64,000 nucleotides of DNA from Eledone cirrhosa (GCA_964016885.1 OZ024742.1:355236882-355300881), one strand, 5' to 3'. Positions 1-11,460 are shown, counted from the first letter of the stretch. Numbers and translations are program-made. The notes: generated from the sequence alone by a model not told the origin.

Positions 1-72
1 TATTTTTCTGGTATCGACCGCTTCAAAAGACATATATACTTCTAAGTATTATATTCCCAACCATCATATATA

Positions 73-258
73 ATAATTGTTTCTACTTTTGTCACAACGC
101 TCGGAATTACCCAGTCTATTACTGGTACTTTATTGTATCGCCCCCGTAAAGATGAAAGGCAAAGTTAACCTCGGCGGGATTTGAACTCAGAATAGCAAGG
201 GCCGTAACTCCATGCTTCAAAGCATGGCATCCGACCCACTACCGATCCCGCCAACTCG
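73..258 (-). repeat. tRNA-derived SINE, octopus type
   Basis: Read on the minus strand, this is a tRNA-like head (a B-box-like GAGTTCAAATCCCGCC followed by GAGGTTAACTTTGCC) joined to a body with GTCGATAAAATAAAGTACCAGTAAT-like sequence and a tail AGTAGAAACAATTATT. The same consensus recurs at least eight times in the window. Such elements fit the tRNA-derived SINEs described from octopus (OK, OR1, OR2); I cannot assign the subfamily with certainty. The copy is diverged and is not a functional tRNA gene. Confidence 0.85.
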
Positions 259-958
259 CGGTAAGCATCAATCGCCTTAATTATTAATGTGAAGTTATGC
301 AATGTATAACTTAAGATAAAATGTGTTATTTTGTATATAATTATACATAAAATGTGACAGATTTCAGTTAATTCATAATTCCAGTAGGTTTAGATATACG
401 AGTATAATAAACAAGTCACATAATGTACACCACAACACCTTTTAATGAGGCCCGAATAACTACATAACGTGCATTAACTTTTAGCTAGTAGCAATTAAAG
501 TGCGCAGGGTTGACAAATATACATGTACAAATGTAGTGTGTACTAAGGGGGTACACTCAAGAAGTTTTGAAACATTTTCTTTGGGGGCACATTTAATTGA
601 CCTACGTAACTGTCGCTCTAATACATGTTTGATATGACTATAATGAGGTAGCCTGCCAAATTTCGTATTTCCAGGTTGTCGTTTGAGGCCACTACAGCAA
701 TGTACACACTACCAGTCACGCATGTAATGTCAGAGCTGACTGGTTCCAGAATGCAGTTATGATGTGTCAAACTCGTATATGTGTATAGATTTGATCTTTC
801 ATTTATGTCTTTCAATATTCAAGGTTAAGGGACGTCTCTGTGAGCTTCATAGCTTTTATTTTTATATATCAATGCCGGCTCGGTTTGTATAAATAGTCAA
901 CCCCTGATCATTAGCTGTATTCTGATCGATACTTACAAAGTTTAAAGATATGTATATA

Positions 959-1150
959 TATTGTTTCTACTTTTGGCACAAGGCCAACAATTATTCCAGT
1001 GTATTACTGGTACTATATTTTATCGAACCCGTAAGGTTGAAAGGCAAAGTTAACCTCGGCGGGATTTGAACTCAGAACGTAAAGGGTCTTAACTCCTTGC
1101 TGCAAAACATGGCGTCCGACCCTCTACAAATACTGCCAATCCACCGCCCT
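959..1150 (-). repeat. tRNA-derived SINE, octopus type
   Basis: Full-length minus-strand copy of the family at 73-258. It runs from the tail (TTGTTTCTACTTTTGGCACAA on the plus strand) to the head (CCAATCCACCGCCCT). The B-box-like region and the conserved GGTTAACTTTGCC-type motif are intact. It has several substitutions relative to the 59.3-kb copy. Confidence 0.88.
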
Positions 1151-1179
1151 AAGATATGTATACATATATTGTCATTTCA

Positions 1180-1262
1180 CCAGTCTCCCTCAAAATCCTC
1201 CGAGGAAACGCCTTCTCTATTGTGTCCACCTAGGGGCCACGAGGTGACTAGCATGGACCCCA
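1180..1262 (+). repeat. Short 3' fragment of the RLE-type retroelement
   Basis: The stretch with CCTCCG(A/G)GGAAACGCCTTCTC followed by a GTCCACC motif matches the 3' end of the longer copies at 21655-22515 and 41745-42620. Only about 80 bp are present, so this is a strongly 5'-truncated third copy. Confidence 0.6.
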
Positions 1263-1388
1263 TTTGCTTCTAATTGTGAGCGACGGGCTGAGAGGGAGAA
1301 ACAGGGGTATTTACAGTGGAAGATTGATTCAATTGTGTTTGGATCTGGTGTATATGTATATATTCATTTACCGCACCACAATATACAG

Positions 1389-1624
<236 letters not shown>

Positions 1625-2770
1625 GAGTAAATATAAATACATATATACTTTTATACTTTTGCACGGCTATTAAACAATGGGGATTATTTACTTATTTTGC
1701 TCGTGTTAATTTTTAGCAGAGTAATGAACAGTGATGCAAAATGTGAAAAGCTGTAGATATGAAAGGACAGCTACAGTCTTCCGAAATATGTGTCATAAAG
1801 ATAACAACAAGAAACACCATTGCTCTTAAGGTGAGTCTTTCCAACATTCTATTCCTAACAGCACTATATGTATGCGAGATACGAAAATCATATCTAGGCA
1901 AATAGATGTTTTCATCAAAATGTGTGCGTATTTCCACAATGTCAGCTGACATAAGCATGTAACATGAAGAAATCCTTCGATTATTCAACTCCCCAAAAAT
2001 GTGGTGCATTCTAGCAGGACATCAATACCGAATCGCAGGTCACACCCAAACATTGCCAAACACCAGGCATGCAAAAAGGGGACAGTTTTGTGACTCCACC
2101 CAGACATGTAAACAGAAGCGAAGGGTATCCAAGAATATGTCTAAACATTCCAGGTTATTACAGAGGACAGACAACACCAAATTAGATTATAATAAACAAC
2201 GATGAAAATATGAAATGGGTGAACATGTAGAGGTGTCCTAAATGTTTATGTCTTCTAATCTAGCTCTTCAAAAATTGAAGATCGATGAAATTTCTATCAT
2301 ACATAAGTGCCAGTACTGGAATCATTACGGGATACGCAATCCGGATACATCTATTCCAGCCTCCCAGGCAGGTCGCTGCCGATCGCCAGCTATTGGGGCA
2401 TGAAATGGAGAGCACAATATATATTTTTAAACGGGCCCATCTAAGGCCTGAACGTGTCCCTTGTTAACTCGCGCGAATGACGATGATGTATGTTTCTTTT
2501 TCGTACCTCTCACCATATTGTAGTTTTGGTGGTCTTATTCGCCTAGAATCGTTACATTACTCATTCAAGTAGTTTCACTTATCGAAGAGAAACCATGCTG
2601 GGGCACAGTTTTGACGATACGTTTTAATAACCGTTACGATTGTTAGAAAGATATCTTATCTGTAAAATAAGTAAATCCCGTAAAATAGTAAAAGAAACAA
2701 TGAATGTTGAATAGGTATCATTATTGACTAAACTATTTTAAGAATCATTGCACACACACACGTACATTAT

Positions 2771-2990
2771 ATCGGCAGTATCACTGAGAATCGGACGCCA
2801 TGCTTTGCAGCATAGGGTTTCAGCCCTTTATGATCTGAGTTCAAATTCCACCGAGGTTAACTTTGCCTTTCATCTTTATGGGGTCGATAAAATAAAGTAC
2901 CAGTCATGCATTGGGGTTGATTTAATCGACTTTCGCCGCCCCCAAAATTTCTGGACTTTTGCCTATATAAGAAACCATTATATATATATA
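2771..2990 (+). repeat. tRNA-derived SINE with alternative 3' body
   Basis: The head matches the SINEs elsewhere (CGGACGCCATGCTTTGCAGC, then GAGTTCAAATTCC). After GTCGATAAAATAAAGTACCAG the body changes to a TTAATCGACTTTCGCCGCCC segment not seen in the other copies. This suggests a second SINE subfamily. It ends in (TA)n. Confidence 0.8.
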
Positions 2991-3233
2991 TATATATGCT
3001 TCTGCTAATATATATATATATCCAGGTTAACAACTAAGAGAAGCGGCTTCATTACAAGAAACTGATAGTCACACCATACTATAACGTATAACATAGATTA
3101 GTCAGTGTCTATAAATGAAACAATGGCATAGTTTGGAGAATCTGCACATTTCTATCATTTAAGTTGGGAGAGCAATAAAACGACCCGTCCGACATCACTT
3201 GATCATGTATACATACACACATACACACACACA

Positions 3234-3296
<63 letters not shown>

Positions 3297-3326
3297 ATAA
3301 GAGGAGGCTGAACTGGTGTAATTCCT

Positions 3327-3400
3327 TAAAGGTTCATTATGATATGATCATTTCAATGACCAGGTTCAGTATGAATCCGGTGACATCATCAGGTATTCGA
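3327..3400 (-). ncRNA. Degenerate hammerhead-like motif
   Basis: On the minus strand CUGAUGA (3392-3386) is followed by an interrupted stem II with a C-C mismatch at the fourth position. Then come GAA (3354-3352), a 5-bp stem III (AUGAU/AUCAU, loop CAU) and H17 = A. Stem I is weak, with only scattered pairs, so activity is doubtful. The stem II pattern, including the C-C mismatch, resembles the 30500-30550 candidate, which argues for common descent. Confidence 0.4.
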
Positions 3401-3416
3401 AATTTAACAAAGTCGA

Positions 3417-3554
3417 GCCTCCTGTTATTTTATTCTAATTAACTCCGTACTCGCACCACCAACAACAAACACGAAGACGTAATGCAACTCACCCTTCTTT
3501 GTTTGTGTTGTTGGCACTGCGAGTACGGAGTTAATTATTATAAATTAACAGGAG
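3417..3554. repeat. Foldback (inverted repeat) around 3.48 kb
   Basis: The left arm (about 3417-3480) and right arm (about 3494-3554) are reverse complements over about 60 bp. They share AATTAACTCCGTACTCGCA and the arm ends GGCTCCTGTTA, with a 13-bp spacer. This would form a long hairpin in RNA or cruciform in DNA. No coding potential is seen. Confidence 0.85.
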
Positions 3555-3680
3555 CCTAAGTTCAAATATCGTCGAGGTTAACTTTGTCTTTCATCCGTAC
3601 CGGGTCTATAAAATGATGTACCAGTAATGTACTAGGTGATTGCTGTCCTTGTGCCAACATTAGAAACAAAGGAAACAATA
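3551..3680 (+). repeat. SINE, 3' part only
   Basis: It starts inside the B-box-like region (AAGTTCAAATATCGTCGAGG) and continues through the body to a GTGCCAACATTAGAAACAAA tail. The tRNA-like head is missing, replaced by the foldback that ends just before it. Confidence 0.8.
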
Positions 3681-3774
3681 AATAAAGAAATATATCTATA
3701 TATCTGTCTATCTATCTATATATATAGAGAGAGATATAAAGGAAGGTGAGATTAGAGAGAGAGGTTTTACACCC

Positions 3775-4105
3775 TAATGAATTCGCTGAAAGGTGGGTGA
3801 ATGTGGCGAAAATGGCCCAAGTGAATGGGCTTTCTCTGTATAGAAACCTGTAGGTTCAAGAAGATAAACAGAGAGAAGACAAGAACACCTACAAAACGTG
3901 TTCCTGGTGTTGAGGGTTATTCTATCCAAGGGGTGTAAAACAACCCTGCAGTATCGTTCCCCCCTATTGGGGATATCAATTTTTATTTTATTATATATAG
4001 TTTATTGTTATTTATTAATGTTAAATTATTTTCATGTAAAACCCCGGCCGTGACGTCTTGTAATGTCCCATTTTTGTACGCCCCTGTCACAAATTAAGAA
4101 AGATA
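3775..4105 (+). mobile_element. 5'-truncated Tx1-like LINE, 3' end
   Basis: A segment reading GGGTGAATGTGGCGAAAATGG then AATGGGCTTTC is homologous to the last coding stretch of the LINE at 15270-19740. It is followed by the same 3' UTR pattern: an interrupted CC(T)CCTATTGGGGAT box, an AT-rich stretch, TGTAAAACCCC, a GTCCC box and CACAAATTAAGAAAG. It ends directly in (TA)n. This is a typical 5'-truncated LINE insertion. Confidence 0.75.
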
Positions 4106-4351
4106 TATATATATGAAAAAATTTAGGACAACGACGACTGAGCTCCGATCATTTCGTCAGAGAGATCCTAACGGATGCCACTCTACTGCCCTATATATCG
4201 AGTACTCTGTTGTGTTACGGCCCCCCTCGTCTCTTAACACACTTATTTGTTATATATATATATCCAGGGGGAGTGTAACGCGGAGTTACTCTAGGTTCTC
4301 CCGGTTAACAACTCGATGTTTAGGTGCACGTCGGTATCGAGGTGTAGAGCT

Positions 4352-4534
4352 CGGTGGATTGGCAGTATTGGTAGGGTGTCGAACCGCATGATTTGACGTA
4401 TAGAGTTACGGCCCTTGCAATCCTGAGTTCAAATGCCGCCAAGGTTCACTTTGCTTTTCATCCTTACGGGGTCGTTAAAATAAAGTACCAGTAATGCACT
4501 GGGTAATCGCTGGCCTTGTGCCTAACGTAGAAAC
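4352..4534 (+). repeat. tRNA-derived SINE
   Basis: Near full-length copy: head CGGTGGATTGGCAGTATTGG, B-box-like GAGTTCAAATGCCGCC, body and GGCCTTGTGCCTAACGTAGAAAC tail, then TA repeats. Confidence 0.9.
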
Positions 4535-4978
4535 ACATATATATATGGCTTACTAAATGTCTATTTATAACCATATTTCTTTAGAAATACGAAATTTAAA
4601 TATTTATCTCTATAAAGCTATTTACGAAGTTAAATTCTTATTCTATTCTATTATAAGTTGAGCCACCTAGTGCAGCTTCATTCGCAGAACGGTTCACCGG
4701 CTCATTTACACAGACAAACATCTATATATTTTCGCCTGGTTTCAAAGTCAACAGCTGCACGTGCGGGAGAGATCCTCTTGACCTCAACCAGTACAGTTCG
4801 AAATGCATCGACGATTGTTCCCCATTGCTTTTGTCGCACCGTTGGGTGGCATTAGCTGCCAAAGTTTTCTGTAGCTATGGCTTTCTAAATGTTTATTTAC
4901 AAACCTACCGTATTGCTTCAGAAATACGAAATTCAAGTACATATTTGTATACAGTTATGTTGGTAGCTGAATTCCAAT

Positions 4979-5162
<184 letters not shown>

Positions 5163-6093
5163 AAGTATATATAGTAGAGTTGGAAAAGCTAACAGAAAGA
5201 CCGTTGTTGAGATATCTAGATAATAAACGTAAGAATGACAAATTTGTAAGTGAAGAAGGGATTTGTAAAAATGATAGTAGGTGAGATGGTGGCAAAGCAC
5301 TAAGAAAGATACCGTAAAAGCAAGATTAAAATGAATAGAGATCTATTGATAGGGGAAGAATTAGTGAATAGGAATGTGTTAATAACAATGTTTTAAAGTG
5401 ATCTGTCGAGTGCAAACTTTTATAATTAATGTCGCTTTATTTTACAGATGACGAAATTTCGGTCTGGGTTTTGAATGAATCTCTATTTAACTCCTCTCTC
5501 GATGAGTTTGCATGAAGTGTTGTTTCATTCATAAGACGCATTCAAGCACATATATCTAGATATTAATTGGTGCATAATGTAATCGAATAATTCAACTAAA
5601 TAATTTGCCAATATTTCGTCTCGTCCAAACACAGAGAAAGAACAATTATGTTTCTCTGTTGTCAAGGAAAATACAAAAAATATCCCAAAACTAAAACAAA
5701 CGCAGTTCATTTATATTTGTTAATATTTTCAGATGAATTTAAATCGTCTGGTCATTCTTATTATAAGCAAATATGTCTGTCTTGTCACCTAATTTCATAA
5801 TATGTACGCACAGCATGAGAGAAATATAGAAAAAAAGGAAATGAACGAATATAACTTTTTAAAAATCATAATAGAATTAAAATAGTATCGACAACTCATC
5901 TAAACTTGGTAAATATTTTCCTCTTTTTAAATCATGACGCCATCGGCCATTGTTAGATGTCAAATAAATTATATAAGTTGTTAAATAATGATCAGTGTTA
6001 TATTGTATAAAGGGGAGACGTGAATAAAGGAAAGGATCCATAACTCATTAAGAAATATGTTTGCCTTAATGGCTGAGAGCTTGTCTTGAAGAT

Positions 6094-6292
6094 TGGAAAC
6101 GTGGCCTAGTGTTAAGGTTGATGGAACTACAATCATAATGTTGTTGGTTCACTTTCTCGACTATAGAGTGTGTTGTGCTCTTGAGCAAAACATTTTATTT
6201 CCCGTTGCTCAAATATACTCAACTGGAAATGAGTAACAGCATCAGACGTGAGTCACATTGCGTCCTATCCCAAAGGATATATTTGTATGTTC
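6094..6292 (+). repeat. SINE, second family (tRNA-like head with GTTCTTGAGCAAAAC body)
   Basis: The head ACGTGGCCTAGTGTTAAGG resembles a tRNA A box. The body has the TGTTGTGCTCTTGAGCAAAA and GTTGCTCAAATATACTCAAC motifs. The same family occurs at 54088 and 54379. It is clearly distinct from the GAGGTTAACTTTGCC family. Confidence 0.75.
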
Positions 6293-6462
6293 AATTGCTT
6301 AACACAAAATAAACTGGGGGAACAACACATTGATGCCCCTTCGGGGTCGAGAGAGATTTTAGACTTTAAAGGCCCACCCCTTTTCCAAATCTGAACACAA
6401 CTAAAATGTAGGGGGAGAGAAGTTCTCTCTACTGGACGCCTACATAATTTATCAAGATCGAA

Positions 6463-6545
6463 ATGATGAAAGACAAAGTTGATCTCGACAGATTATGAAC
6501 ACAGAACACCGTGGGCTGTCATATATACCAAGGCATCTTTAATCA
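6463..6545 (-). repeat. Degenerate SINE fragment
   Basis: GATGAAAGACAAAGTTGATC is the minus-strand body motif of the common SINE, followed by a decayed B-box-like region. Diverged and short. Confidence 0.5.
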
Positions 6546-6622
6546 GGAAACTTGTGAAACCGGTAAAGATAAAATTGATTGCAAATAAAATTTAGTCTCC
6601 AATTATATTTCTAACTCTTTCG

Positions 6623-6653
<31 letters not shown>

Positions 6654-7120
6654 GCATTTATATATGTATGTATATATATATATATATACATAAGCAGTTC
6701 CAACGGCTTCAGCCCTACCGTTGGGTTCTTACTTTTTCCTATTACCAACTCTACTAACCTTAGTATTGAGTACTCGGTGCGTTATGGTCCATATTTCTTC
6801 ATGACTTATGGATCCTTTCCTTTATTCACGTCTCCTCTTTATACAATATAACACTGATCATTAATTAATAACATATATAATTTATTTGACATCTAACATA
6901 TATATATATATATATATATATAAACAAATATATATTTAATTTGTTGGTATTTCCACAAATATATTCATAGCAGATGTATATATATAGGTGTGTGTGTATG
7001 TGTGTGTATGTGTGTGTGTGTGTGTTTAGAACAAACATGTGCTGACTGGTGTCCGGCACGGCTTCTAATCGGGTTCGTGTGTTTACAAACGAATGGAACA
7101 TTAATATTAGTATTCGGTGT

Positions 7121-7322
7121 AGAGGATGGTGGTTCGGCAGTATCCGTAGACGGTCGGGTACCATGCTTTGCAGCAAAGAGTTACGGCCCTTTATGTTCTG
7201 AGTTCAAATCTCGCCGAGGTTAACCTTGCCTTTTATCCTTAAGGGGTCGATAAAATAAAGCACCAGTAATGCATTGGAATAATTGGTGGCCTTGTGCCCA
7301 AAGTATAAACAATTATTATTAG
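7121..7322 (+). repeat. tRNA-derived SINE
   Basis: The head GGTACCATGCTTTGCAGCAA, B-box-like GAGTTCAAATCTCGCCGAGG, body and GGCCTTGTGCCCAAAGTATA tail are all present. It is preceded by a (TG)n tract at about 6990-7026. Confidence 0.9.
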
Positions 7323-7360
7323 TTTTTGATATAACACATACGTGTGTATATATATGTATG

Positions 7361-7403
<43 letters not shown>

Positions 7404-7420
7404 GTGTGTACGTATGTATA

Positions 7421-7459
<39 letters not shown>

Positions 7460-7466
7460 GTATATT

Positions 7467-7588
7467 TAATATAGAAAAGGCTTCTACAGTGATAGAACTG
7501 TTCACATTCGGGAGAAATCATCAGGAGGCCCCGATGACTTATCCCGAAGGAAACAGTTCTAGTCCTGTAGAAGCCTTGTCTATATTAA
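7467..7588. repeat. 122-bp near-perfect hairpin
   Basis: The arms 7467-7515 and 7540-7588 are reverse complements with few mismatches (AAGGCTTCTACAG / CTGTAGAAGCCTT, then TAGAACTGTT, then TTCGGGA / TCCCGAA). The inner loop is itself partly paired (ATCATC / GATGA). It lies between two (TA)n tracts. It could be a foldback element or an RNA hairpin; there is no coding frame. Confidence 0.8.
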
Positions 7589-7661
7589 TTATTTATAGAC
7601 TGCTTTGTATTGCGTACCTTACATACTGTGGTTACCCCCGATTGAACCCGGGATAAACTTA

Positions 7662-7706
<45 letters not shown>

Positions 7707-7710
<4 letters not shown>

Positions 7711-7748
7711 CCGTCGAAACGGCTTGAGCTTTGCCGTCGGGGTTAAAT
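7707..7748 (+). repeat. Short shared motif GTCGAAACGGCTTGAGC...GCCGT
   Basis: The same motif occurs inverted at about 26248-26290 and, more diverged, at about 6690-6735, each next to TA repeats. Read as RNA it contains GAA, then a 5-bp stem (ACGGC/GCCGU) closed by a 9-nt loop, then C and a G-rich strand. That matches the 3' half of a hammerhead (GAA, stem III, H17, stem I). The 5' half is missing here. Confidence 0.5.
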
Positions 7749-7825
7749 ATGTTCTATATACATATATATATATACTACTAAAACTCTGATATTGCATGCT
7801 TGCTTGCTTGTCTGTTATGTATGTA

Positions 7826-8534
7826 ATACAGCCAAAATGGTGCATAATGGGTTAATACTTTGAAAGCAAGTTGCCTCTGAAATGGGAATACAAATTGAAT
7901 AAAACAAGTTTCGCGAAAATCTGACCTCGAGTTCCCGAGATTCGCGGGTTTTGGGGGGTACCTTCCTAAATAGCCACAACGGTGCATACTGAGAAAATAC
8001 CTCGAAATTAACATAACCCTGCAAAACTTTGTATATAGCCAAAACATTGCATAATGAGAAAATACTCCGAATAAAATAAATTTGACGTAAATCGCACATG
8101 GATAATATTTTCAATTTTCCATAAATAGCAACAATTCATCTAAATTCAATTTATCTTATTTCATAATGAATATCGAAAGAAATAAACCATTTGTTTTTTG
8201 GTTGTCCATTCTGTTTGTAAGAAAGACAGAGTGGGGGTTAAACAGATAAAGAGAGAGAGAGAGGGGGTTGAGAGAGAGAAAGTGAGAGTGAGGGTTAGAG
8301 AGATAAAGAGAGACAGAGTGAGGGGATGAGAGAGAGGGAGTGGATGACAGATAGAGAAAGAGACAGCGTCCTTAACTTATATTTATTTTAACTCTCCCCA
8401 TCCATAACGTTATTTCTTTCTCTCTCTTTCACTGTTATACTACCACCGTGTGTATATGTATGTGTATGTGTGCCAGTTCATGTGTTTACGTACTTAGAGA
8501 CATGTGTGTGTATATGTGTGTACTTAAGTTAGAG

Positions 8535-8589
<55 letters not shown>

Positions 8590-8870
8590 GATAAATCTAC
8601 CAAGAGTTTACGGTAGTGTCCAATCCGTATGAAGAACTCAATGTAATCCGGATATCATGGAAAGAAGAGATGCAATGAAAAATCACTTTCGGTGAAAGAT
8701 AAACGGAATACAGAGTCAAGATAAAATATTAAAAACATTTTTTTTTAATATTTTATATATATATATATACAGTTTGTGTGTGTAGGATACCTTCGTAAAT
8801 AGCCAAAACGGTGCATAATGGAAAATAGCCATGTAAGTGAGATAACTCTGAAATGGGGATAAAACACTTT
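7826..8870 (+). repeat. Iterated Helitron subterminal module (AATAGCCAAAACGGTGCATAATGG type)
   Basis: The module ATAGCCAAAACGGTGCATAA followed by a CTCTGAAATGGGAATACAAA-like block recurs in direct orientation at about 7830, 7970, 8035 and 8787, and again near the 3' end at about 11820. Parts of an accompanying AAATC(G/T)GACC...GATTCGCGGGTTTT block occur at 7915 and 11770. This iteration inside a Helitron suggests internal duplication of terminal sequence. Between 8160 and 8600 lie GA-rich and (TA)n stretches. Confidence 0.7.
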
Positions 8871-8939
8871 TGACTTAAATCGACATAAAAATATTTCTCG
8901 AATGATGAAAATAGTTTAATAATTTATTAAAAAAAGATT

Positions 8940-9510
8940 TTTCAGTGATTTCTCAGTGAATATGATTTCAAAACTACAAGTTGTATGTAATTCAAGTATC
9001 TATATTTGAACTTTTTTTAAACAGACGATATTTTAATTATCAGAAATGCATTAAGTGAATATCACTGAAAAATACCAGTTGGTGTTAAATAGTAGGTGTT
9101 TATATTTTTGCTTTTGTTTAAAAGAATATTTCAATTATTTAGAAATATTTTAAAGTGAATATGATTTCACAAATAACTTTATTTACATAGACTATATCTT
9201 AATTTTTTAAAAAATTATTTTCAAGTGAATACGATGAAAAACATAATTATTGGCATATTTAAAAAATATTCTTAAGTGAAAATGATTTAAAAAATACAAA
9301 TTATTTATACACTGAGTATATATATTTCAGCTTTCTTTAAACAGAATATTTTAATTATTAATAAGTAATGTTTAAGTGAATATGATTTGAAAAATACGAG
9401 TTGTTTAAACAGACAATATTTTCATTATTTAGAAATATTGCTAAATGATGATTTTAAAAAAATATTTGTTGAGGTAATAGGAATGTTTTCTAAGGTGAAT
9501 ACGATTTTCT
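8940..9510 (+). repeat. Irregular tandem array of the Helitron 3'-end module
   Basis: The phrase (T)AAGTGAATATGATTT with a preceding TTTTAATTATTTAGAAAT recurs near 8955, 9053, 9153, 9225, 9276, 9374, 9442 and 9494, with 50-100 bp spacing. The same phrase, TTTTAATTATTTAAAAATTA then TAAGTGAAAACATGA, stands immediately before the terminal hairpin at 12360-12393. The interior array is therefore built from the element's own 3' terminal unit. Confidence 0.65.
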
Positions 9511-9521
9511 ATTCTTAAATA

Positions 9522-11460
9522 ATGCCCCGACGAGGAAGAAAGAAAACATCTGGTCGGTCTATCGATTGTGGAAAGAAAGCACGGCTAAGGAAAGCCGAAG
9601 AAGGTGAGCAAAATAGTGATCAACGCCAACAGGATCGGGACAGGCATGTGAATAGAGGGATCGATGAGACTGATAAACAAAGGCTGCGCGTCTGGCCGAA
9701 CAGAGGAAAATAGACAGAAGCAGGAGAGATCATGAATCGGATGGTCGGAGAGCCGAGCATCAGGCGGAACAGAGGGAAAGAGACAGAAGCAGGAGAGATC
9801 ATGAATCGGATGGTCGGAGAGCCGAGCATCAGGCGGAACAGAGGGAAAGAGACAGAAGCAGGAGAGATCAAGTATCGGATGGTAGGAGAGCTGCGCGTCT
9901 GGCGGAACAGAGGGAAAGAGGCAGAAGCAGGAGAGATCAGGTATCGGATGGTCGGAGAGCTGCGCGTCTGGCGGAACAGAGGGAAAGAGGCAGAAGCAGG
10001 AGAGATCATGAATCGGATGGTCGGAGAGCTGAGCGTCTGGCGGAACAAAGGGAAAGGGTCAGAAGCTGGAGACATCATGAATTGGATGGTCGGAGAGCTG
10101 AGCGTCAGGCGGAACAGAGGGAAAGAGACAGAAGCAGGAGAGATCATGAATCGGACGGCCCGAGAACAGAAGATCTTTGCCAACAAACCATTAGGGATAG
10201 AGCAAGGACAGTTCAACGACGTGACCTCTCTGCTGACGTTGGACAGATGAATAAGATCTGTGTCTGTTGTCATGCAATGTATATATATTGTTGTTGCGTC
10301 ATCTGGCATTGCCGCAACACTGCTGCCTGGTGGAAGAACAGCGCATTCTAGGTTCAAAATAGCGATAGTAGTGAAAGAAAATGGTCTGTGCAACATTGAT
10401 AAAAACTCAAAGAGGGCAAACCTATTCCAGCATACAAGGCTGATTGTTTGGGATGAGTGTCCTATGATTCGGAGGGAAAGCTTGGAAGCTGTTGATCTCA
10501 CTTTGCGTGACATATGCGACAACAATGGGGCATTCGGTGGAATTTTGACAATTTGCTGTGGCGATTTCTATCAGCTTCTTCCGGTAGTGAAAAGGGGAAA
10601 TGAAGCGAACGTGGAAAACACCTGCATTAAAAAATCCTACTTATGGCGAAGCTTCAAAAGATTTCAGTTGAAGGCAAACATGCGATTGGGTGGGGGAGCA
10701 GGAGACTATTCACAATCTCTATTGGATATTGGAGAATATAAGACTAAAAAAACCTTGAAAATGAGGAAATTACTTTACCAAAAGAAATGGTTCTCCAAGC
10801 AACAACTACGTAAGAATGTATTGATTTCATCTACCCCTCATTCGACAATCAAGCTGAAGTGCTTTCGAACAATTGCATCTCAGTACCTCTCAATGAAATG
10901 AGAAGCATCAATTCCACCTGTATCAGACGCTTCCCTGGAACCATAAAATAGTACCGATCCTATAATTCTGTGAGGATGGTGCCAATGCCATTCATTTCCC
11001 GACTGAATTCCTTGATTCGGTTGAACTATCAGGACTGCCACCACATAACCTGGAATTGAAAAAAAGGATCGCCAATAATTCTTATGGGAAACTTGAATCC
11101 TCCAAGGCTTTGTAATGGAACGCGCATGATCGTGGAAGAACTGCACGACAGTCTCAGAGTAGCAAGATTCAACACTGCTGCTTTCAGAAATGAGATCGAT
11201 ATGATACCTAGAATAAGAATTAATCTATCCGAAGGTGAGGATATCCCTTTGCAGCGAAACCAATTCCCAGTTCAATCGTGCTTCGCTATGACTATTCAGA
11301 AAGCACGAGGACAAACTATGGAAAACGTTTAGTTTATATGGAACGACTTGTATTCCAACACGGTCAACTGTATGTAGCCGTTAGCCGCGGATAACGAAAG
11401 AAAATGTTAGTGTTTCAGAAGGAAACCTATTCAACTATAATGTTGTCATCAACAGCATTC
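9522..11460 (+). pseudogene. Helitron polyprotein relic: basic N-terminus fused by deletion to a Pif1-like helicase
   Basis: A start at 9522 opens a very basic segment (MPRRGRKKTSG...). A frameshift near 9690 leads into a charged R/E/D/A-rich 23-residue repeat (9721-10203), then VGQMNKICVCCHAM, which resembles the conserved segment before the Rep domain in Helitron proteins. The frame then jumps at about 10275-10290 straight into helicase sequence: SSGIAATLLPGGRTAHS, motif II IVWDECPM (10443-10466), GDFYQLLPVV (about 10562-10591), and after further stops and frameshifts NLNPPRLCNGTRM, AMTIQKARGQT and QLYVAVSRG. The Walker A motif and the whole Rep nuclease lie in the deleted part. In intact Helitrons this protein performs rolling-circle transposition; this copy cannot. 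Confidence 0.85.
9721..10203 (+). repeat. Seven 69-bp in-frame tandem repeats
   Basis: CAGGAGAGAT-type starts occur exactly every 69 bp at 9721, 9790, 9859, 9928, 9997, 10066 (CTGGAGACAT) and 10135. A degenerate unit precedes them. 69 bp equals 23 codons, so the array keeps frame and encodes a repeated charged segment (RSRRDHESDGRRAE..QRERD). Such Arg/Glu-rich repeats are common in the N-terminus of Helitron proteins. The unit count is probably variable between alleles. Confidence 0.95.

Larger units (their letters stand above)
5951..6898. repeat. Inverted-repeat pair, arms about 109 bp
   Basis: The left arm 5951-6059 and right arm 6790-6898 are reverse complements at roughly 90% identity by eye. 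Both contain GTGAATAAAGGAAAGGATCC and ATGATCAGTGTTATATTGTA (reverse-complemented in the right arm). The 730-bp interior contains a SINE (6094-6292) and a second SINE fragment. It could be a foldback element or two opposed copies of an unrecognised repeat. No transposase frame is seen. Confidence 0.75.

Noticed and set aside
2285..2467. Small 60-codon frame
   Set aside because: No domain, and its length is within chance expectation.
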